64,000 bases of DNA from Terrimesophilobacter sp964651535 (GCA_964651535.1 CAZYYE010000002.1:558001-622000), one strand, 5' to 3'. Shown: positions 43,166 through 54,040, counted from the first letter of the stretch. The notes: a model not told the origin generated them from the letters alone. Program-made: numbers and translations.

Positions 43166-44801
43166 CCACCTCCAGGTCGTCGGTCGGCTCCGCCGGCGGC
43201 AAGTCGATGGGGGATACCCGGATCGAGCGCTTGAGGTCGCGCGGCAGCGTCAACCGGAAGCACGTGCCGTTGCCGGGCTCGGACCACACCTCGAGGTATC
43301 CGCGGTGAAGCGACGCGTCTTCGAGCGAAATCGCCAGTCCAAGTCCCGTGCCGCCGATGGTCCGCTTCCTGGACGGGTCGGCGCGCCAGAACCGGTCGAA
43401 GACGCGCGTCAGGTCGTCGGTGTCGATCCCGATCCCGTGGTCACGCACCGCGAATGCCACGGCGTCCTCGTTGCTGTCGACGAACACCACGATCGGCTTG
43501 CCCTCCCCGTGCTCGATCGCGTTTCCGAGCAGGTTGTGCAGGATGCGGCGGATGCGTCGGGCGTCCAGTTCCACCTCGAAGTATCCGCCCGCGGCAACCA
43601 CGCGGATGTCGGACCCGTGTTCGTTCGCGACGAGCCGCATCGAGTCGACGGCATCCTCGACGAGGCGCACGAGGTTCGTCGGCTCGATCTCCAGTTCGAC
43701 GGCCCCCGCGTCGTACCGGCTCACTTCGAGAAGGTCGGCGAGCAGAATCTCGAATCGCTGCACCTGGGTGTGAAGCAGTTCCGCGGTGCGGCCCGTCGCG
43801 GGAGGAAACGTGTCGCGCTGATCGTAGAGGACGTCTCCCGCAAGCCGGATTGTGGTGAGCGGCGTTCGCAGCTCGTGCGAAACGTCCGCGACAAAACGCT
43901 GCTGGAGCCTCGAGAGTTCGCCCAGCTTCGTGATCTGCTCCTGGAGGCTATCCGCCATCCCGTTGAAGGAGCGTGCGAGCGTGGCGATCACATCCTCTCC
44001 CCTTTCCGGAATCCTGTGCTCGAGCTGGCCCGCCGCGAGCTTCTGGCTCACTTCGGCCGCCACCCGGACTGGCCCGACGACGAGCCGCACCACGATGTAC
44101 GTGACCGCCCCGATGAGCAGGACGAGGGCGAGGCCGCCGAGCAGAAGAGTCTGCTGCACGAAGGAGAGCGTTTCCTGTGCGTCGCCGAGGTCGTAGACGA
44201 AGTAGAGCTCGTAGAAGCCGGCGTTCGGCACCGTGAGGAGGGATCCCACCACGATCGCGGGCCTGCCGTCGGACAGTTCGACCGACTGCCACCACACTCG
44301 GTCGGGCCCCGTGTTGTCCATGACGGCATCCTGCAGCTCCTGGGAGATCACTTCTCCGGGGAATCCGCGGCTTTGCGATGGCTGCATCGTCACCGCGGTC
44401 TGCTGCCCGGGAGAACGGTAGATGGCGACGCCGAGCCCTCCAGGGCTCGTCGAGGTGGCCCGGATGTTGGCGAGAACGGTGTTGCTGAGAAACTCCAGGT
44501 CCGTGCGCGACGGGTCGGCCGTCGCGAGGTCGCTGTCGAAGAAATCCTGTGCCTGATTCGTCGCTCGGCTGGACTCGGCGAGCACCTGATTCAGCCGTGA
44601 GTCGAACAGGTTGCTTCCGATGCTCACCGACATGTAGCTGCCGAGCACCGCGACCGCGAGCCCCGAGAGCGCAACCGTGATCGCGACCGTGCGGAACTGG
44701 AGGTTCGCCCTCCAGAAATGCAGCGCGCGGGCCGGATACCCCCGCCAGGCGGGCATGCGCAAGGTCGGCGTCCGATCCTCCGGCATCCGAATCTCCGTCA
44801 T
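43155..44801 (-). CDS. mtrB: MtrB sensor histidine kinase
   Basis: Membrane sensor of 548 residues. Two transmembrane helices (about 36-58 and 208-228) bracket an outside sensor region; then come HAMP, a HisKA domain with DVSHELRTPLTTIRL, and an HATPase with NLLGNAIEHGEG and GGTGLGLAISLEDA. It phosphorylates MtrA in response to envelope and osmotic state and affects cell division. It is 19 bp downstream of mtrA and overlaps lpqB. Confidence 0.95.
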   Translation of the reverse strand: MTEIRMPEDRTPTLRMPAWRGYPARALHFWRANLQFRTVAITVALSGLAVAVLGSYMSVSIGSNLFDSRLNQVLAESSRATNQAQDFFDSDLATADPSRTDLEFLSNTVLANIRATSTSPGGLGVAIYRSPGQQTAVTMQPSQSRGFPGEVISQELQDAVMDNTGPDRVWWQSVELSDGRPAIVVGSLLTVPNAGFYELYFVYDLGDAQETLSFVQQTLLLGGLALVLLIGAVTYIVVRLVVGPVRVAAEVSQKLAAGQLEHRIPERGEDVIATLARSFNGMADSLQEQITKLGELSRLQQRFVADVSHELRTPLTTIRLAGDVLYDQRDTFPPATGRTAELLHTQVQRFEILLADLLEVSRYDAGAVELEIEPTNLVRLVEDAVDSMRLVANEHGSDIRVVAAGGYFEVELDARRIRRILHNLLGNAIEHGEGKPIVVFVDSNEDAVAFAVRDHGIGIDTDDLTRVFDRFWRADPSRKRTIGGTGLGLAISLEDASLHRGYLEVWSEPGNGTCFRLTLPRDLKRSIRVSPIDLPPAEPTDDLEVDDA

Positions 44802-44820
44802 CAGGGAGTCATTGCGCGAG

Positions 44821-45501
44821 CTACCCGGTCGCGCCCGCGCGATACCCGACTCCGCGCACGGTCATCACGATTTTCGGGTTGTCCGGGTCGTCTTCGATTT
44901 TTGCGCGAAGGCGCTGGACGTGGACGTTCACGAGCCGCGTATCCGCCTTGTAGTGGTAGCCCCACACCTGCTCGAGCAGCATTTCGCGAGTGAACACCTG
45001 CTGGGGGCGCGAAGCGAGCGCGAGCAGCAGTTCGAACTCGAGCGGGGTGAGGTTGATCTTCTTTTCCCCCCGGAGAACCTCGTGGCCGGCCACGTCGAGC
45101 GTGAGGTCCCCCACGCGGAGCACGTCCGTCGACCCGACGGGGGTCGGGCGCAGTCTCGTGCGGATCCTCGCGACGAGCTCCTTCGGGTTGAAGGGTTTGA
45201 CGACGTAGTCGTCCGCGCCGCTCTCGAGCCCGCGAACGACATCGGTCGTGTCGGATTTCGCGGTGAGCATGATGATGGGCACTCCCGATTCGTTGCGGAT
45301 CTCCGCGCACACCTCGATGCCGCTTTTGCCCGGCAGCATGAGGTCGAGGAGGACGAGGTCCGGCCGCGTCGACTGGAACGCGGCAAGCGCTTCGTTGCCG
45401 TCGGCGCAGAACACCGGGTCGAAGCCCTCCGTGCGCAGCACTATGCCGATCATCTCCGAGAGCGCTGTGTCGTCATCGACGACGAGGATTCGTGCGTTCA
45501 T
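44821..45501 (-). CDS. mtrA: MtrA response regulator
   Basis: A 226-residue OmpR-type regulator, normal MtrA length. The receiver has acidic D10/D11, phosphoacceptor D53 (LLDLMLPG) and the conserved Lys in DYVVKPFNPKEL. The C-terminal winged helix contains LTPLEFELLLALASRP and VWGYHYKADTRLVNVHVQRL. I take ATG 45501 (MNARILVVDDD); the open frame to 45675 is not conserved. First gene of mtrA-mtrB-lpqB, divergent from the gene at 45615. Confidence 0.96.
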   Translation of the reverse strand: MNARILVVDDDTALSEMIGIVLRTEGFDPVFCADGNEALAAFQSTRPDLVLLDLMLPGKSGIEVCAEIRNESGVPIIMLTAKSDTTDVVRGLESGADDYVVKPFNPKELVARIRTRLRPTPVGSTDVLRVGDLTLDVAGHEVLRGEKKINLTPLEFELLLALASRPQQVFTREMLLEQVWGYHYKADTRLVNVHVQRLRAKIEDDPDNPKIVMTVRGVGYRAGATG

Positions 45502-45614
45502 CGTTCCTGCTCTTCTTTCGTCCCGCGCTGTCGCGGGGCACCGGGACTGCTCTCGCACAAGAGTAGTCGAGTGTGAAACGATAATGCCGTGAGCCAGTTT
45601 GCAGTGAACGCATC

Positions 45615-46829
45615 GTGACCGACGACCACACCTGGCAGGCGCCGGGCGGACCGACTCCTCCCGCGCCTCCCGCACCTCCTGCTGGCACTCCCGTGTACGG
45701 TCCGCCGTCGCCCGGCACGGTGGCGCCCGGCATGATGCCGCCCGCAGCCGCGCCGCCTCCGGCCGGCGCCCCCGGGTGGACTCCGCCGCCGAAACCTGGG
45801 CTCATCCCGCTCCGCCCGCTCGACCTCGGGACGCTACTGGGTGCTTCGTTTCGCGTGCTGCGCCGCAACCCGCGCCCCACCTTCGGTGTCGCGCTCCTCG
45901 TCCAGGCCGTCGTCACGGTGGTCACGCTCCTCGTCGTTGGTGTACCCACGCTCGCCTCCCTGCTGCGCATCGATACCGCCGCGCCGGAAGACCAGGACGC
46001 CATCCTTGCCGGCTCCATCGCATTCGCGCTGTTCTCCGGTGCGCTCGCGCTGCTGTTGGGTTTCGTCGCGAACGCGTGGCTGCAGGGCATCCTCGTGATC
46101 GAAGTCGCGCGGGCGACGCTCGGCGAGAAGCTCACGCTGCGCGGGCTGTGGGCGCACGCGAAGGGACGGGTTCTGGCACTCATCGGGTGGTCACTCATCA
46201 TCGGCCTGGTTCTGGCGGCCGCCATCACCATCCTCGCCGTCATCATCGGCGTTCTCGTCGCGACCTTGGGCCCACTCGGAATCGGGCTGGGAGTCATCGT
46301 CGGGCTGTTCGGCGGCCTCGGCCTGTTCGTGGTCGGAGTGTGGATTTCGACGAAACTTTCGCTCGTGCCGAGCGCCCTCATGGTCGAGCGGCTCGGGATC
46401 CGCGCGGCCGCGGCCAGGTCGTGGTCTCTCACGCGCGGCTTCTTCTGGCGGGTTTTCGGCATCCAGTTGCTCGTCGGGGCGATCCTCTGGGTTGCCATGA
46501 ACGTGATCTCGGCGCCGTTCTCCATCGTCGGGGGAATTCTGGGCGCCCTGATCGATCCGACGGGGACCGGATCGCAGACCGTCATGATCGTGATCCTCGT
46601 CGTCTACATCGTGCAGCTCATTGTCACTCTCGTGTTGAGCGCCATCGCGGCCGTGATCTCCACCGCCGCGAGCGCCCTCATCTACCTGGATCTGCGGATG
46701 CGGACCGAGGGACTCGACCTTCGGCTTGCCGCGTACGTGGAGGCGAGGCAGGATGGCACGGCCGTCGTTGCCGACCCGTACCTCCCCGACGCGCCGCACG
46801 GTGCTGCCGCGACGCCGCCGACCGCATGA
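45615..46829 (+). CDS. Pro-rich multi-pass membrane protein (GDPD membrane-domain / DUF7847 type)
   Basis: A 404-residue membrane protein. A Pro/Ala/Gly-rich N-terminal 60 residues lead to about six hydrophobic helices of the glycerophosphodiester-phosphodiesterase membrane-domain type (RPLDLGTLLGASFRVLRRNP; IRAAAARSWSLTRGFFWRVF). It starts at GTG 45615, with no strong ribosome site. Its stop overlaps the next start (ATGA), so it heads the operon with DUF4129, DUF4350, MoxR and DUF58. Confidence 0.82.
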   Translation: MTDDHTWQAPGGPTPPAPPAPPAGTPVYGPPSPGTVAPGMMPPAAAPPPAGAPGWTPPPKPGLIPLRPLDLGTLLGASFRVLRRNPRPTFGVALLVQAVVTVVTLLVVGVPTLASLLRIDTAAPEDQDAILAGSIAFALFSGALALLLGFVANAWLQGILVIEVARATLGEKLTLRGLWAHAKGRVLALIGWSLIIGLVLAAAITILAVIIGVLVATLGPLGIGLGVIVGLFGGLGLFVVGVWISTKLSLVPSALMVERLGIRAAAARSWSLTRGFFWRVFGIQLLVGAILWVAMNVISAPFSIVGGILGALIDPTGTGSQTVMIVILVVYIVQLIVTLVLSAIAAVISTAASALIYLDLRMRTEGLDLRLAAYVEARQDGTAVVADPYLPDAPHGAAATPPTA

Positions 46830-47494
46830 TGGCGTCCCTGGCCGGATCGGTCGCCGGGCTTTTGTTCGAGGTCCCGGTGGACCCGGATGGCGATCAGGCG
46901 CGCGAGTGGATTGTTCGCGAACTGTCCAAGCCCGAATATCAGGCGGCGAAGCCGACCCTGTGGGATCAGCTGAGCCAGGGTTTCTGGGACTGGCTCAACT
47001 CGCTCGAGATACCGGGCGGCGCGATTCAGGGTCCGTTCTTCGCGATTTTCCTGATCGTTGTCGCCGCCGCGATCATCTCCGCATTCCTCATCTTCGGGCG
47101 ACCACGCAGGAACCGCCGAAGTTCTGCTGTCGGCGCTCTGTTCGGCAACGATGAGGAGCGTTCGGCCGAGGAGCTGCGCCGCGCAGCCACCAGGGCGGCG
47201 GCCGACCGGGACTGGGAGCTCGCGATCGAAGAGTTGTTCCGATCCATCGCCCGGCGCATGACCGAGCGGGTTATCGTCGCGACGAACCCCGGCACGACGG
47301 CGAATGCGTTCGCCGCGCGCGCGGGCCAGGTTTTCCCGGCACACGCCGAGCGGCTGAGGTCGAGCGCCGCGGCGTTCGATTCCGTGCGTTATCTCGGAAA
47401 GCCCGGCAGCGAAGCGGACTACCTCGCGCTTGTGGCTCTCGAGGGCGACCTTCGCACCGCGCACCCGGTGGCCACCGAGGCGGTGGCCAGATGA
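46826..47494 (+). CDS. DUF4129 domain membrane protein
   Basis: A 222-residue protein with one transmembrane helix (about 71-92, FFAIFLIVVAAAIISAFLIF) and a C-terminal DUF4129 helical domain (AADRDWELAIEELFRSIARR, ARAGQVFPAHAERL, YLGKPGSEADYLALV). Such proteins stand next to MoxR/DUF58 operons; they have no proven function. ATG 46826 overlaps the previous stop, and its own stop overlaps the DUF4350 start. Confidence 0.85.
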   Translation: MMASLAGSVAGLLFEVPVDPDGDQAREWIVRELSKPEYQAAKPTLWDQLSQGFWDWLNSLEIPGGAIQGPFFAIFLIVVAAAIISAFLIFGRPRRNRRSSAVGALFGNDEERSAEELRRAATRAAADRDWELAIEELFRSIARRMTERVIVATNPGTTANAFAARAGQVFPAHAERLRSSAAAFDSVRYLGKPGSEADYLALVALEGDLRTAHPVATEAVAR

Positions 47495-48723
47495 CCGCCA
47501 CGCAGGAGGTGCTGACCCCCACAATCCGGGAGGGGAGTCGAGCGGCTCGGTTTTGGATAGTCGGCGGCGTCATCGCGATCCTCGTCGCGTTCGCGACGCT
47601 CGTGATCACGGGCGCAGTCGGTGCTGCCGGGCGCCCGCTGTCGCCGACGGATGCGGGACCCCAGGGCGCGAAAGCTCTCGCGGAGGTTCTGCGCCAGCAG
47701 GGTGTGACGGTGACGGGCACGGACAGCATGGCCGCTACGCGGGATGCGGCGACGACTCCCTCCGACACGACAATTTTTGTCGTCGATGACGGACGCTACC
47801 TGGGCGGTGCCGAGCTTCGGGAACTGGGCCGGCTCGCGGACAACCTCATCCTCATGACCCCGGATTTCGATCAGCTCGACTCGTTCGCACCGGAGATCGC
47901 GCTCGCGGGCAGCGTCTCGGGCCCGCTCCGGTCCGATTGCGACGTGCGGCCCGTCGTGCAGGCCGGAACCGTCACGGGAACCGGTTCGGGCTTCCGCAAC
48001 ATCGGCGCAGATTCCGGCATCGTCCTGTGCCTCGGCAGCGGCGACGATGTGTATTCGCTCGTGCAGTCCGTCCACGGCGGCACGACCGTGACCGTGCTCG
48101 GCACGACCGCGGCCTTCTCCAATCAGTTCGTCCTGAACGAAGGCAATGCAGCGTTCGCGCTCGGACTGCTCGGAAGCACCCCCCATCTCGTGTGGTTCCT
48201 GCCGTCGATCGACGAAGCCGGCGCCCCGACGGCCGCCGATCTCACACCAGGGTGGGTGAGCGCGGTCATGGTGCTTCTCATCATCGCCACCATCGCCGCA
48301 GGGTTCTGGCGTGGGAAGCGATTCGGGCCCCTCGTGGTCGAGAACCTTCCCGTCGTCGTGCGATCAAGCGAAACCATGCACGGCCGCGCCCGGTTGTATG
48401 AGAAGTCGTCGTCGCGTTTGCATGCCCTGGATGCGTTGCGCATCGGCACGATCGATCGCCTTGCCGCGATGGTCGGCCTGCCGGCGCTCGCGAGCGTCGA
48501 CGACGTCATCCGCTCGGTCGCGGCGATCTCGCGACGGAAGGAATCGGAGATCACCGGGCTCCTGCGCGACGCAAACCCGACGACGGATGCCGAGTTCGTG
48601 CGCATGTCGGATGCGCTCCTGGATCTCGAGAGCACCGTCGCCTCGAGCGCACGGCCCTCATCCGCCCCGCGGCCGTCCACGACAATAGACTCCACACAGC
48701 AGTCCACAGAACCGGGAGAATGA
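47491..48723 (+). CDS. DUF4350 domain membrane protein
   Basis: A 410-residue protein with an N-terminal transmembrane helix (about 21-43), a DUF4350 outside domain (GPQGAKALAEVLRQQGVTVT; LRELGRLADNLILMTPDF) and a second helix at about 255-275, then a cytoplasmic helical tail. It is coupled to DUF4129 (ATGA) and 4 bp before moxR. The group is thought to assemble or insert envelope proteins; that is inference from conserved linkage. Confidence 0.85.
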   Translation: MTATQEVLTPTIREGSRAARFWIVGGVIAILVAFATLVITGAVGAAGRPLSPTDAGPQGAKALAEVLRQQGVTVTGTDSMAATRDAATTPSDTTIFVVDDGRYLGGAELRELGRLADNLILMTPDFDQLDSFAPEIALAGSVSGPLRSDCDVRPVVQAGTVTGTGSGFRNIGADSGIVLCLGSGDDVYSLVQSVHGGTTVTVLGTTAAFSNQFVLNEGNAAFALGLLGSTPHLVWFLPSIDEAGAPTAADLTPGWVSAVMVLLIIATIAAGFWRGKRFGPLVVENLPVVVRSSETMHGRARLYEKSSSRLHALDALRIGTIDRLAAMVGLPALASVDDVIRSVAAISRRKESEITGLLRDANPTTDAEFVRMSDALLDLESTVASSARPSSAPRPSTTIDSTQQSTEPGE

Positions 48724-48727
48724 CCCC

Positions 48728-49681
<954 letters not shown>

Positions 49682-49691
49682 CGATCGCGCC

Positions 49692-51002
49692 ATGGTGATT
49701 TCTGGTTGGTTCGTCGCGCTGCTCCTGGCCGGAGCGGTGCCGATTGTCCTGACGAACGAACCCGGGTGGCTCGGCCTGTGGCTGATCCTCTCCCTCGTGC
49801 TCGTATTCGCGGATCTCCTCCTCGCGGCATCGCCCAGGCGCGTAGCCCTCACGCGCGACGTCCCGGCACGTGTGAGGCTCGGAGAGTCGGTTGTCGCCAC
49901 GCTCGTGGTCGAGAACACCGGGCGGCGCACGATTCGGGGCATCGTTCGCGACGCGTGGCAGCCGTCGGCTGGGGCGCACCCGACCAGGACCAGGGTGTCG
50001 ATCCGCGGCGGGGAGCGGAAAGCGATCCGCACGGGTCTCACTCCGATCCGGCGCGGAGAGCGCAAGGCCGTCCACGTCACGATCCGCTCGTTCGGGCCCT
50101 TGAGGCTCGCCGCCCGCCAGGCCACGATGGCCGCGCCGGGCGCAATCCGGGTTCTGCCTCCGTTCCACTCGCGCAAGCACTTGCCGTCGAGGCTTGCGAG
50201 GCTGCGCGAGCTCGACGGCCGCACGAGCGTCATGATCCGCGGCCAGGGCACGGAGTTCGACAGCCTTCGGGAGTATGTGCGCGGCGACGACGTCCGCTCC
50301 ATCGACTGGCGGGCGACCGCGAGGCGTCAGGATCCGCAGGGCGGGCAGTTGCTCATGGTGCGCACGTGGCGTCCGGAGCGCGACCGGCGCGTCGTGATCG
50401 TGATCGACAGTGGACGGACGTCCGCTGCGCGCATTGCGGGAGAGCCGCGCATCGACACGGCGTTCGAATCGGCACTGCTGCTCGCGGCCCTCGCCACGAG
50501 AGCCGGCGACCGCGTCGATCTCCTGATCTTCGACCGCAGAGTGCGAGGGCGCGTTCAGGGCGCGAGCGGACCCGAGTTGCTTTCCCGGATGGTCGACACG
50601 ATGGCGACCGTCGACCCCGAGCTCATCGAGCCGGATTGGAGCGCCGCGCCGGGACTCGTGCGTTCGGTCACGAGCCAGCACGCGCTCGTTGTGATCGCCA
50701 CGGCCATCGACGCGCCGGGAGCCTCCCGCGGACTTCTCGCCGTGCTGCCGCAGCTCACACGGCGGCACACCGTCGTGGTCTCCTCGGTGACCGACCCGGA
50801 TGTTCTCGCGGCAACCCGCGATCGCAGCCGCCGCACCGAGGTCTACCTTGCGGCCGCGGCGGAGCGCGCGCTGCTCGACCAGTCGCGCGTCGCCGCCGCC
50901 ATCCGGCAGCTCGGAGGGGATGTCGTCACCGGCTCCCCCTCCGACCTGCCGCCGGCCCTCGCCGATCGGTACATCGCGCTGAAGGCCGCCGGGCGACTTT
51001 GA
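49692..51002 (+). CDS. DUF58 domain protein (MoxR partner)
   Basis: A 436-residue membrane protein with two N-terminal transmembrane helices (about 3-41) followed by a beta-rich part and the DUF58 region, GQGTEFDSLREYVRGDDVRS then IDWRATARR. A VWA-like segment follows (VVIVIDSGRTSAARI). I start it at ATG 49692, just before the first helix. It is the last gene of the 45615-51002 operon, convergent with katA 9 bp away. Confidence 0.92.
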   Translation: MVISGWFVALLLAGAVPIVLTNEPGWLGLWLILSLVLVFADLLLAASPRRVALTRDVPARVRLGESVVATLVVENTGRRTIRGIVRDAWQPSAGAHPTRTRVSIRGGERKAIRTGLTPIRRGERKAVHVTIRSFGPLRLAARQATMAAPGAIRVLPPFHSRKHLPSRLARLRELDGRTSVMIRGQGTEFDSLREYVRGDDVRSIDWRATARRQDPQGGQLLMVRTWRPERDRRVVIVIDSGRTSAARIAGEPRIDTAFESALLLAALATRAGDRVDLLIFDRRVRGRVQGASGPELLSRMVDTMATVDPELIEPDWSAAPGLVRSVTSQHALVVIATAIDAPGASRGLLAVLPQLTRRHTVVVSSVTDPDVLAATRDRSRRTEVYLAAAAERALLDQSRVAAAIRQLGGDVVTGSPSDLPPALADRYIALKAAGRL

Positions 51003-51011
51003 GCAGAGCGA

Positions 51012-52520
51012 CTATTCCGTTACCCCCACGTATCCGGCTTCCTCGTTCCGGGTCTCACCCGGCGTGGCCAGGTTCCTCCGCAATTGTGCGCCGAGCTCGG
51101 CGTCGACATTCGTCCAGTACCCGATCGCGCGTTCGCGGATTCCGGCGTCCTTCACGCCGCCGACCGCACCGGTGATCGTCTCCAGGAAGCGCGCCCTGGC
51201 CGCGTCGTCGAAGACATCGCGATACAGCGTGCCGGCCTGGCCGAAGTCGTCGTCATCCGCACGGAGGGTGGCCGCGGAGCGCACGAGTGCGCCATCCGAC
51301 TCCCAGCCTCCGTCACCCGCAGCGTGCGGATCGGCCGTGGGGCTGCCGTTCGAGTTCGGGACATAGGTGGGCATGCTCGCGGGGGCCGCGGTGAAGCGCA
51401 TGTTCCCTTCGTGCCCGTACGTGTTCACCTGCGTGCGCGGCGAGTTCACCGGCAACTGGTTGTAGTTCGTGCCGATGCGGTAGCGCTGGGCATCCGGATA
51501 GGAGAACACGCGCGCCATGAGCATCTTGTCCGGACTGATGTCGACGCCGGGCACGATGTTCGACGGCGAAAATGCGGCCTGCTCGATGTCGGCGAAGAAG
51601 TTCTCCGGGTTTCGGTTGAGCGTGAAGTGCCCGACCTTGATGCGCGGGTAGTCCGCCTTCGGCATGGTCTTCGTGACATCGAACGGGTTGAACCGGTACG
51701 TCTTGCCTTCCTCGTACGGGATGACCTGCACGTACACGTCCCACACCGGATTCTCTCCCGCGGCGATCGACTCGAACAGGTCGCGGCGGTAGTAGTCCGC
51801 ATCCGAACCGGCGAGCTTTTCGGCTTCGTCGTTGCTCATCGCTTCAACGCCCTGCTGGGAGAGGAAGTGATATTTGACCCAGTAGCGCTCGCCTTCCGCG
51901 TTGATCCACTGGTAGGTGTGCGATCCGTAGCCGTTCATGTGGCGCCACGAGCGTGGAAGTCCGCGGTCTCCCATGAGGTAGGTCACCTGGTGGGCGGATT
52001 CGGGGGAGAGCGACCAGAAGTCCCACTGCATGTCGGCGTCGCGAAGGCCCGAGGAACCCAGACGCTTTTGCGAGTGGATGAAGTCGGGGAACTTGATACC
52101 GTCGCGGATGAAGAACACGGGGGTGTTGTTCCCGACGATGTCGTAGTTGCCCTCGGTCGTGTAGAACTTGAGCGCGAATCCGCGCACGTCGCGCCACGTG
52201 TCCGGAGACCCCTGCTCGCCGGCGACGGACGAGAAGCGGGCAAGCATGTCCGTTTTCGCGCCCTTCTGGAACAGAGCGGCGCGCGTGTACTGCGAAACGT
52301 CTTCCGTGATCACGAGTTCGCCGAACGCTCCTCCGCCCTTCGCGTGGGGGTTGCGCTCCGGTACGCGCTCGCGGTGGAACGCGGCAAGCTTCTCGACGAG
52401 GTAGCGATCGTGAAGGACGGTGGCGCCGTTGGGACCGGCGGTGAGAGAGTGCTCATCGCTCGCGACGGGCGCCCCCGACTGGGTTGTCGTCGAGGCGGCA
52501 GTGTTCGGTTGCGTGGACAT
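51012..52520 (-). CDS. katA: Monofunctional haem catalase
   Basis: Catalase of 502 residues, a small-subunit clade. Active-site segments: ERNPHAKGGGAFGELV with the catalytic His, the Asn in GNNTPVFF and the haem-ligand Tyr in RVFSYPDAQRYRIG. It removes hydrogen peroxide. The Fur-type regulator gene lies 38 bp upstream on the same strand, so the pair is probably an autoregulated peroxide-response operon. Confidence 0.97.
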   Translation of the reverse strand: MSTQPNTAASTTTQSGAPVASDEHSLTAGPNGATVLHDRYLVEKLAAFHRERVPERNPHAKGGGAFGELVITEDVSQYTRAALFQKGAKTDMLARFSSVAGEQGSPDTWRDVRGFALKFYTTEGNYDIVGNNTPVFFIRDGIKFPDFIHSQKRLGSSGLRDADMQWDFWSLSPESAHQVTYLMGDRGLPRSWRHMNGYGSHTYQWINAEGERYWVKYHFLSQQGVEAMSNDEAEKLAGSDADYYRRDLFESIAAGENPVWDVYVQVIPYEEGKTYRFNPFDVTKTMPKADYPRIKVGHFTLNRNPENFFADIEQAAFSPSNIVPGVDISPDKMLMARVFSYPDAQRYRIGTNYNQLPVNSPRTQVNTYGHEGNMRFTAAPASMPTYVPNSNGSPTADPHAAGDGGWESDGALVRSAATLRADDDDFGQAGTLYRDVFDDAARARFLETITGAVGGVKDAGIRERAIGYWTNVDAELGAQLRRNLATPGETRNEEAGYVGVTE

Positions 52521-52558
52521 ACATGCTCCTTAGTGTTTGTGGTCGAGAATGGGAAAAT

Positions 52559-52984
52559 TCAGTTGGATGCCGCCGCCTGGCACGCGGCGCACTCGCCCCA
52601 GAACGTGACCTCGGCACTCGTCACGGAGTAGCCCGCGTCGTGCGACGGGGTGAGGCAGGGGGCTTCGCCTGTCGCGCAATCGACATCCGCTATGGCGCCG
52701 CAGCGGGTGCAGACGAGGTGGTGGTGGTTGTCACCGATCCGGCGCTCGTACCGCGAGGGCGAACCGGCCGGTTCGATGCGCCGCAGCAACCCCGCACTCG
52801 TCAGATCGTGCAGGATGTTGTGCACGGACTGCACAGAAGTGCCCGGCAGCGTGTCGCGCAGGACCCGGGCGAGGGTCTCGGCATCGCTGTGCGGACGGCT
52901 CTCGATCGCTTCGAGAATGGCGACTCGCCCGCCGGTGACGCGCAGCCCGGCACTCTGGAGGTGGCGGGCTGGGGAAGTGGTCAC
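52559..52984 (-). CDS. Fur/PerR-family regulator
   Basis: A 141-residue Fur-family protein. The winged helix reads RVTGGRVAILEAIESRPHSD, then SVHNILHDLTSAGLL; metal-binding residues follow in DNHHHLVCTRCG and the structural CxxC pairs (CTRC and CAAC). Being linked to catalase it is likely a peroxide sensor (FurA/PerR-like) that represses katA and itself, rather than an iron regulator. ATG 52984. Confidence 0.92.
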   Translation of the reverse strand: MTTSPARHLQSAGLRVTGGRVAILEAIESRPHSDAETLARVLRDTLPGTSVQSVHNILHDLTSAGLLRRIEPAGSPSRYERRIGDNHHHLVCTRCGAIADVDCATGEAPCLTPSHDAGYSVTSAEVTFWGECAACQAAASN

Positions 52985-53027
52985 GAAGCCAGTCTACCCG
53001 TTATCGTGAACAACTCAAAACAACGGT

Positions 53028-54023
53028 CTACCCCGCGACGATGCGGCGCGCACCCGCTTCGAACTCGTCGAGGTCGCCGGTTTCCCCCGCGCGGTACGCC
53101 TTGCCGCCGATCACCCACTGGTACGCGAGGAACGCCGCAAGCGCGATGGTGCCGATTCCGATCTTGATGGGCCACGGCCAGTCCTGCCGCGTGACGAAGC
53201 CTTCGATCACCCCCGAAACGAGCAAGGCGATGGCCAGACCGATCGCGATCGTAATGAGCGCCCTGCCATCCTCAGCGAGCGCCTGCACGCGCGTTCTGGC
53301 GCCCGGCGCAATCCAGGACCAGAAGATCATGAGGCCGGCTCCCCCCGCCACGAAAATGGAATACAGTTCGAGCTGCCCGTGGGGCGCGATGTACAGGAAG
53401 AAGATGTCGATGCGGCCGTGCGCACCCATGAGCGCGGCGGTGAGGCCGAGATTCATCGCGTTGGAGAACAGCAGGTAGGGCGCGTACACCCCGATGATTC
53501 CGAACGCGACGCACTGCGCGGCGAGCCACGCGTTGTTCGTCCACACGAGGGCCGTGAACGAGGCCATCCCGTGCTCCGAGTAGTAGTTGACGAAGTCCTC
53601 CTCAACGAGCTGGCGGCGCATTTCCTCGGTGCCGAAACTTTGCAGCACCCCGGGGGTCGTGAGCGCCCACACGGCGTAGAGCACGGCGACCAGCACTGTC
53701 GCCGCGGTCACCGCGAGGGACATCCAGCGCACCCGGTAGAGCGCCGCCGGCAGCTGATTCCCGAAGAATGCCGGCAATCGGCTGAGCACATTCGTGCCCG
53801 CCCCGGTGAACTGCACCCTCGCCCGCGACAGCCAGAGCGAGAGCCGATCCCCCTGGACAGAACTCCCCGCGGCGGCCTGCATCGCCGAGAGCTGGCTCGC
53901 GCCGGACTGGTACCGCTCGATCAGATCGTCCGCCTCCGCACCGCCCGGCCTGCGACGTGCCCCTAGGCGGGCAAGCTCGTCCCATTCATCGCGGTGCGCG
54001 GCGGAGTAGGCGTCGAGATCCAT
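53028..54023 (-). CDS. Stage II sporulation protein M-like membrane protein
   Basis: A 331-residue SpoIIM-family (DUF95) protein with about six transmembrane helices. The N-terminal part is hydrophilic (DLDAYSAAHRDEWDELARLG); signature segments are YVNYYSEHG-like FVNYYSEHGMASF and FFLYIAPHGQLELYSIFVAG. Actinomycetes do not make such endospores; these proteins accompany MoxR/DUF58/RDD genes. The start is only 17 bp from the divergent RDD gene. Here katA-fur separates it from the MoxR operon. Confidence 0.9.
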   Translation of the reverse strand: MDLDAYSAAHRDEWDELARLGARRRPGGAEADDLIERYQSGASQLSAMQAAAGSSVQGDRLSLWLSRARVQFTGAGTNVLSRLPAFFGNQLPAALYRVRWMSLAVTAATVLVAVLYAVWALTTPGVLQSFGTEEMRRQLVEEDFVNYYSEHGMASFTALVWTNNAWLAAQCVAFGIIGVYAPYLLFSNAMNLGLTAALMGAHGRIDIFFLYIAPHGQLELYSIFVAGGAGLMIFWSWIAPGARTRVQALAEDGRALITIAIGLAIALLVSGVIEGFVTRQDWPWPIKIGIGTIALAAFLAYQWVIGGKAYRAGETGDLDEFEAGARRIVAG

Positions 54024-54040
54024 CTGATTAGATACTAGAC

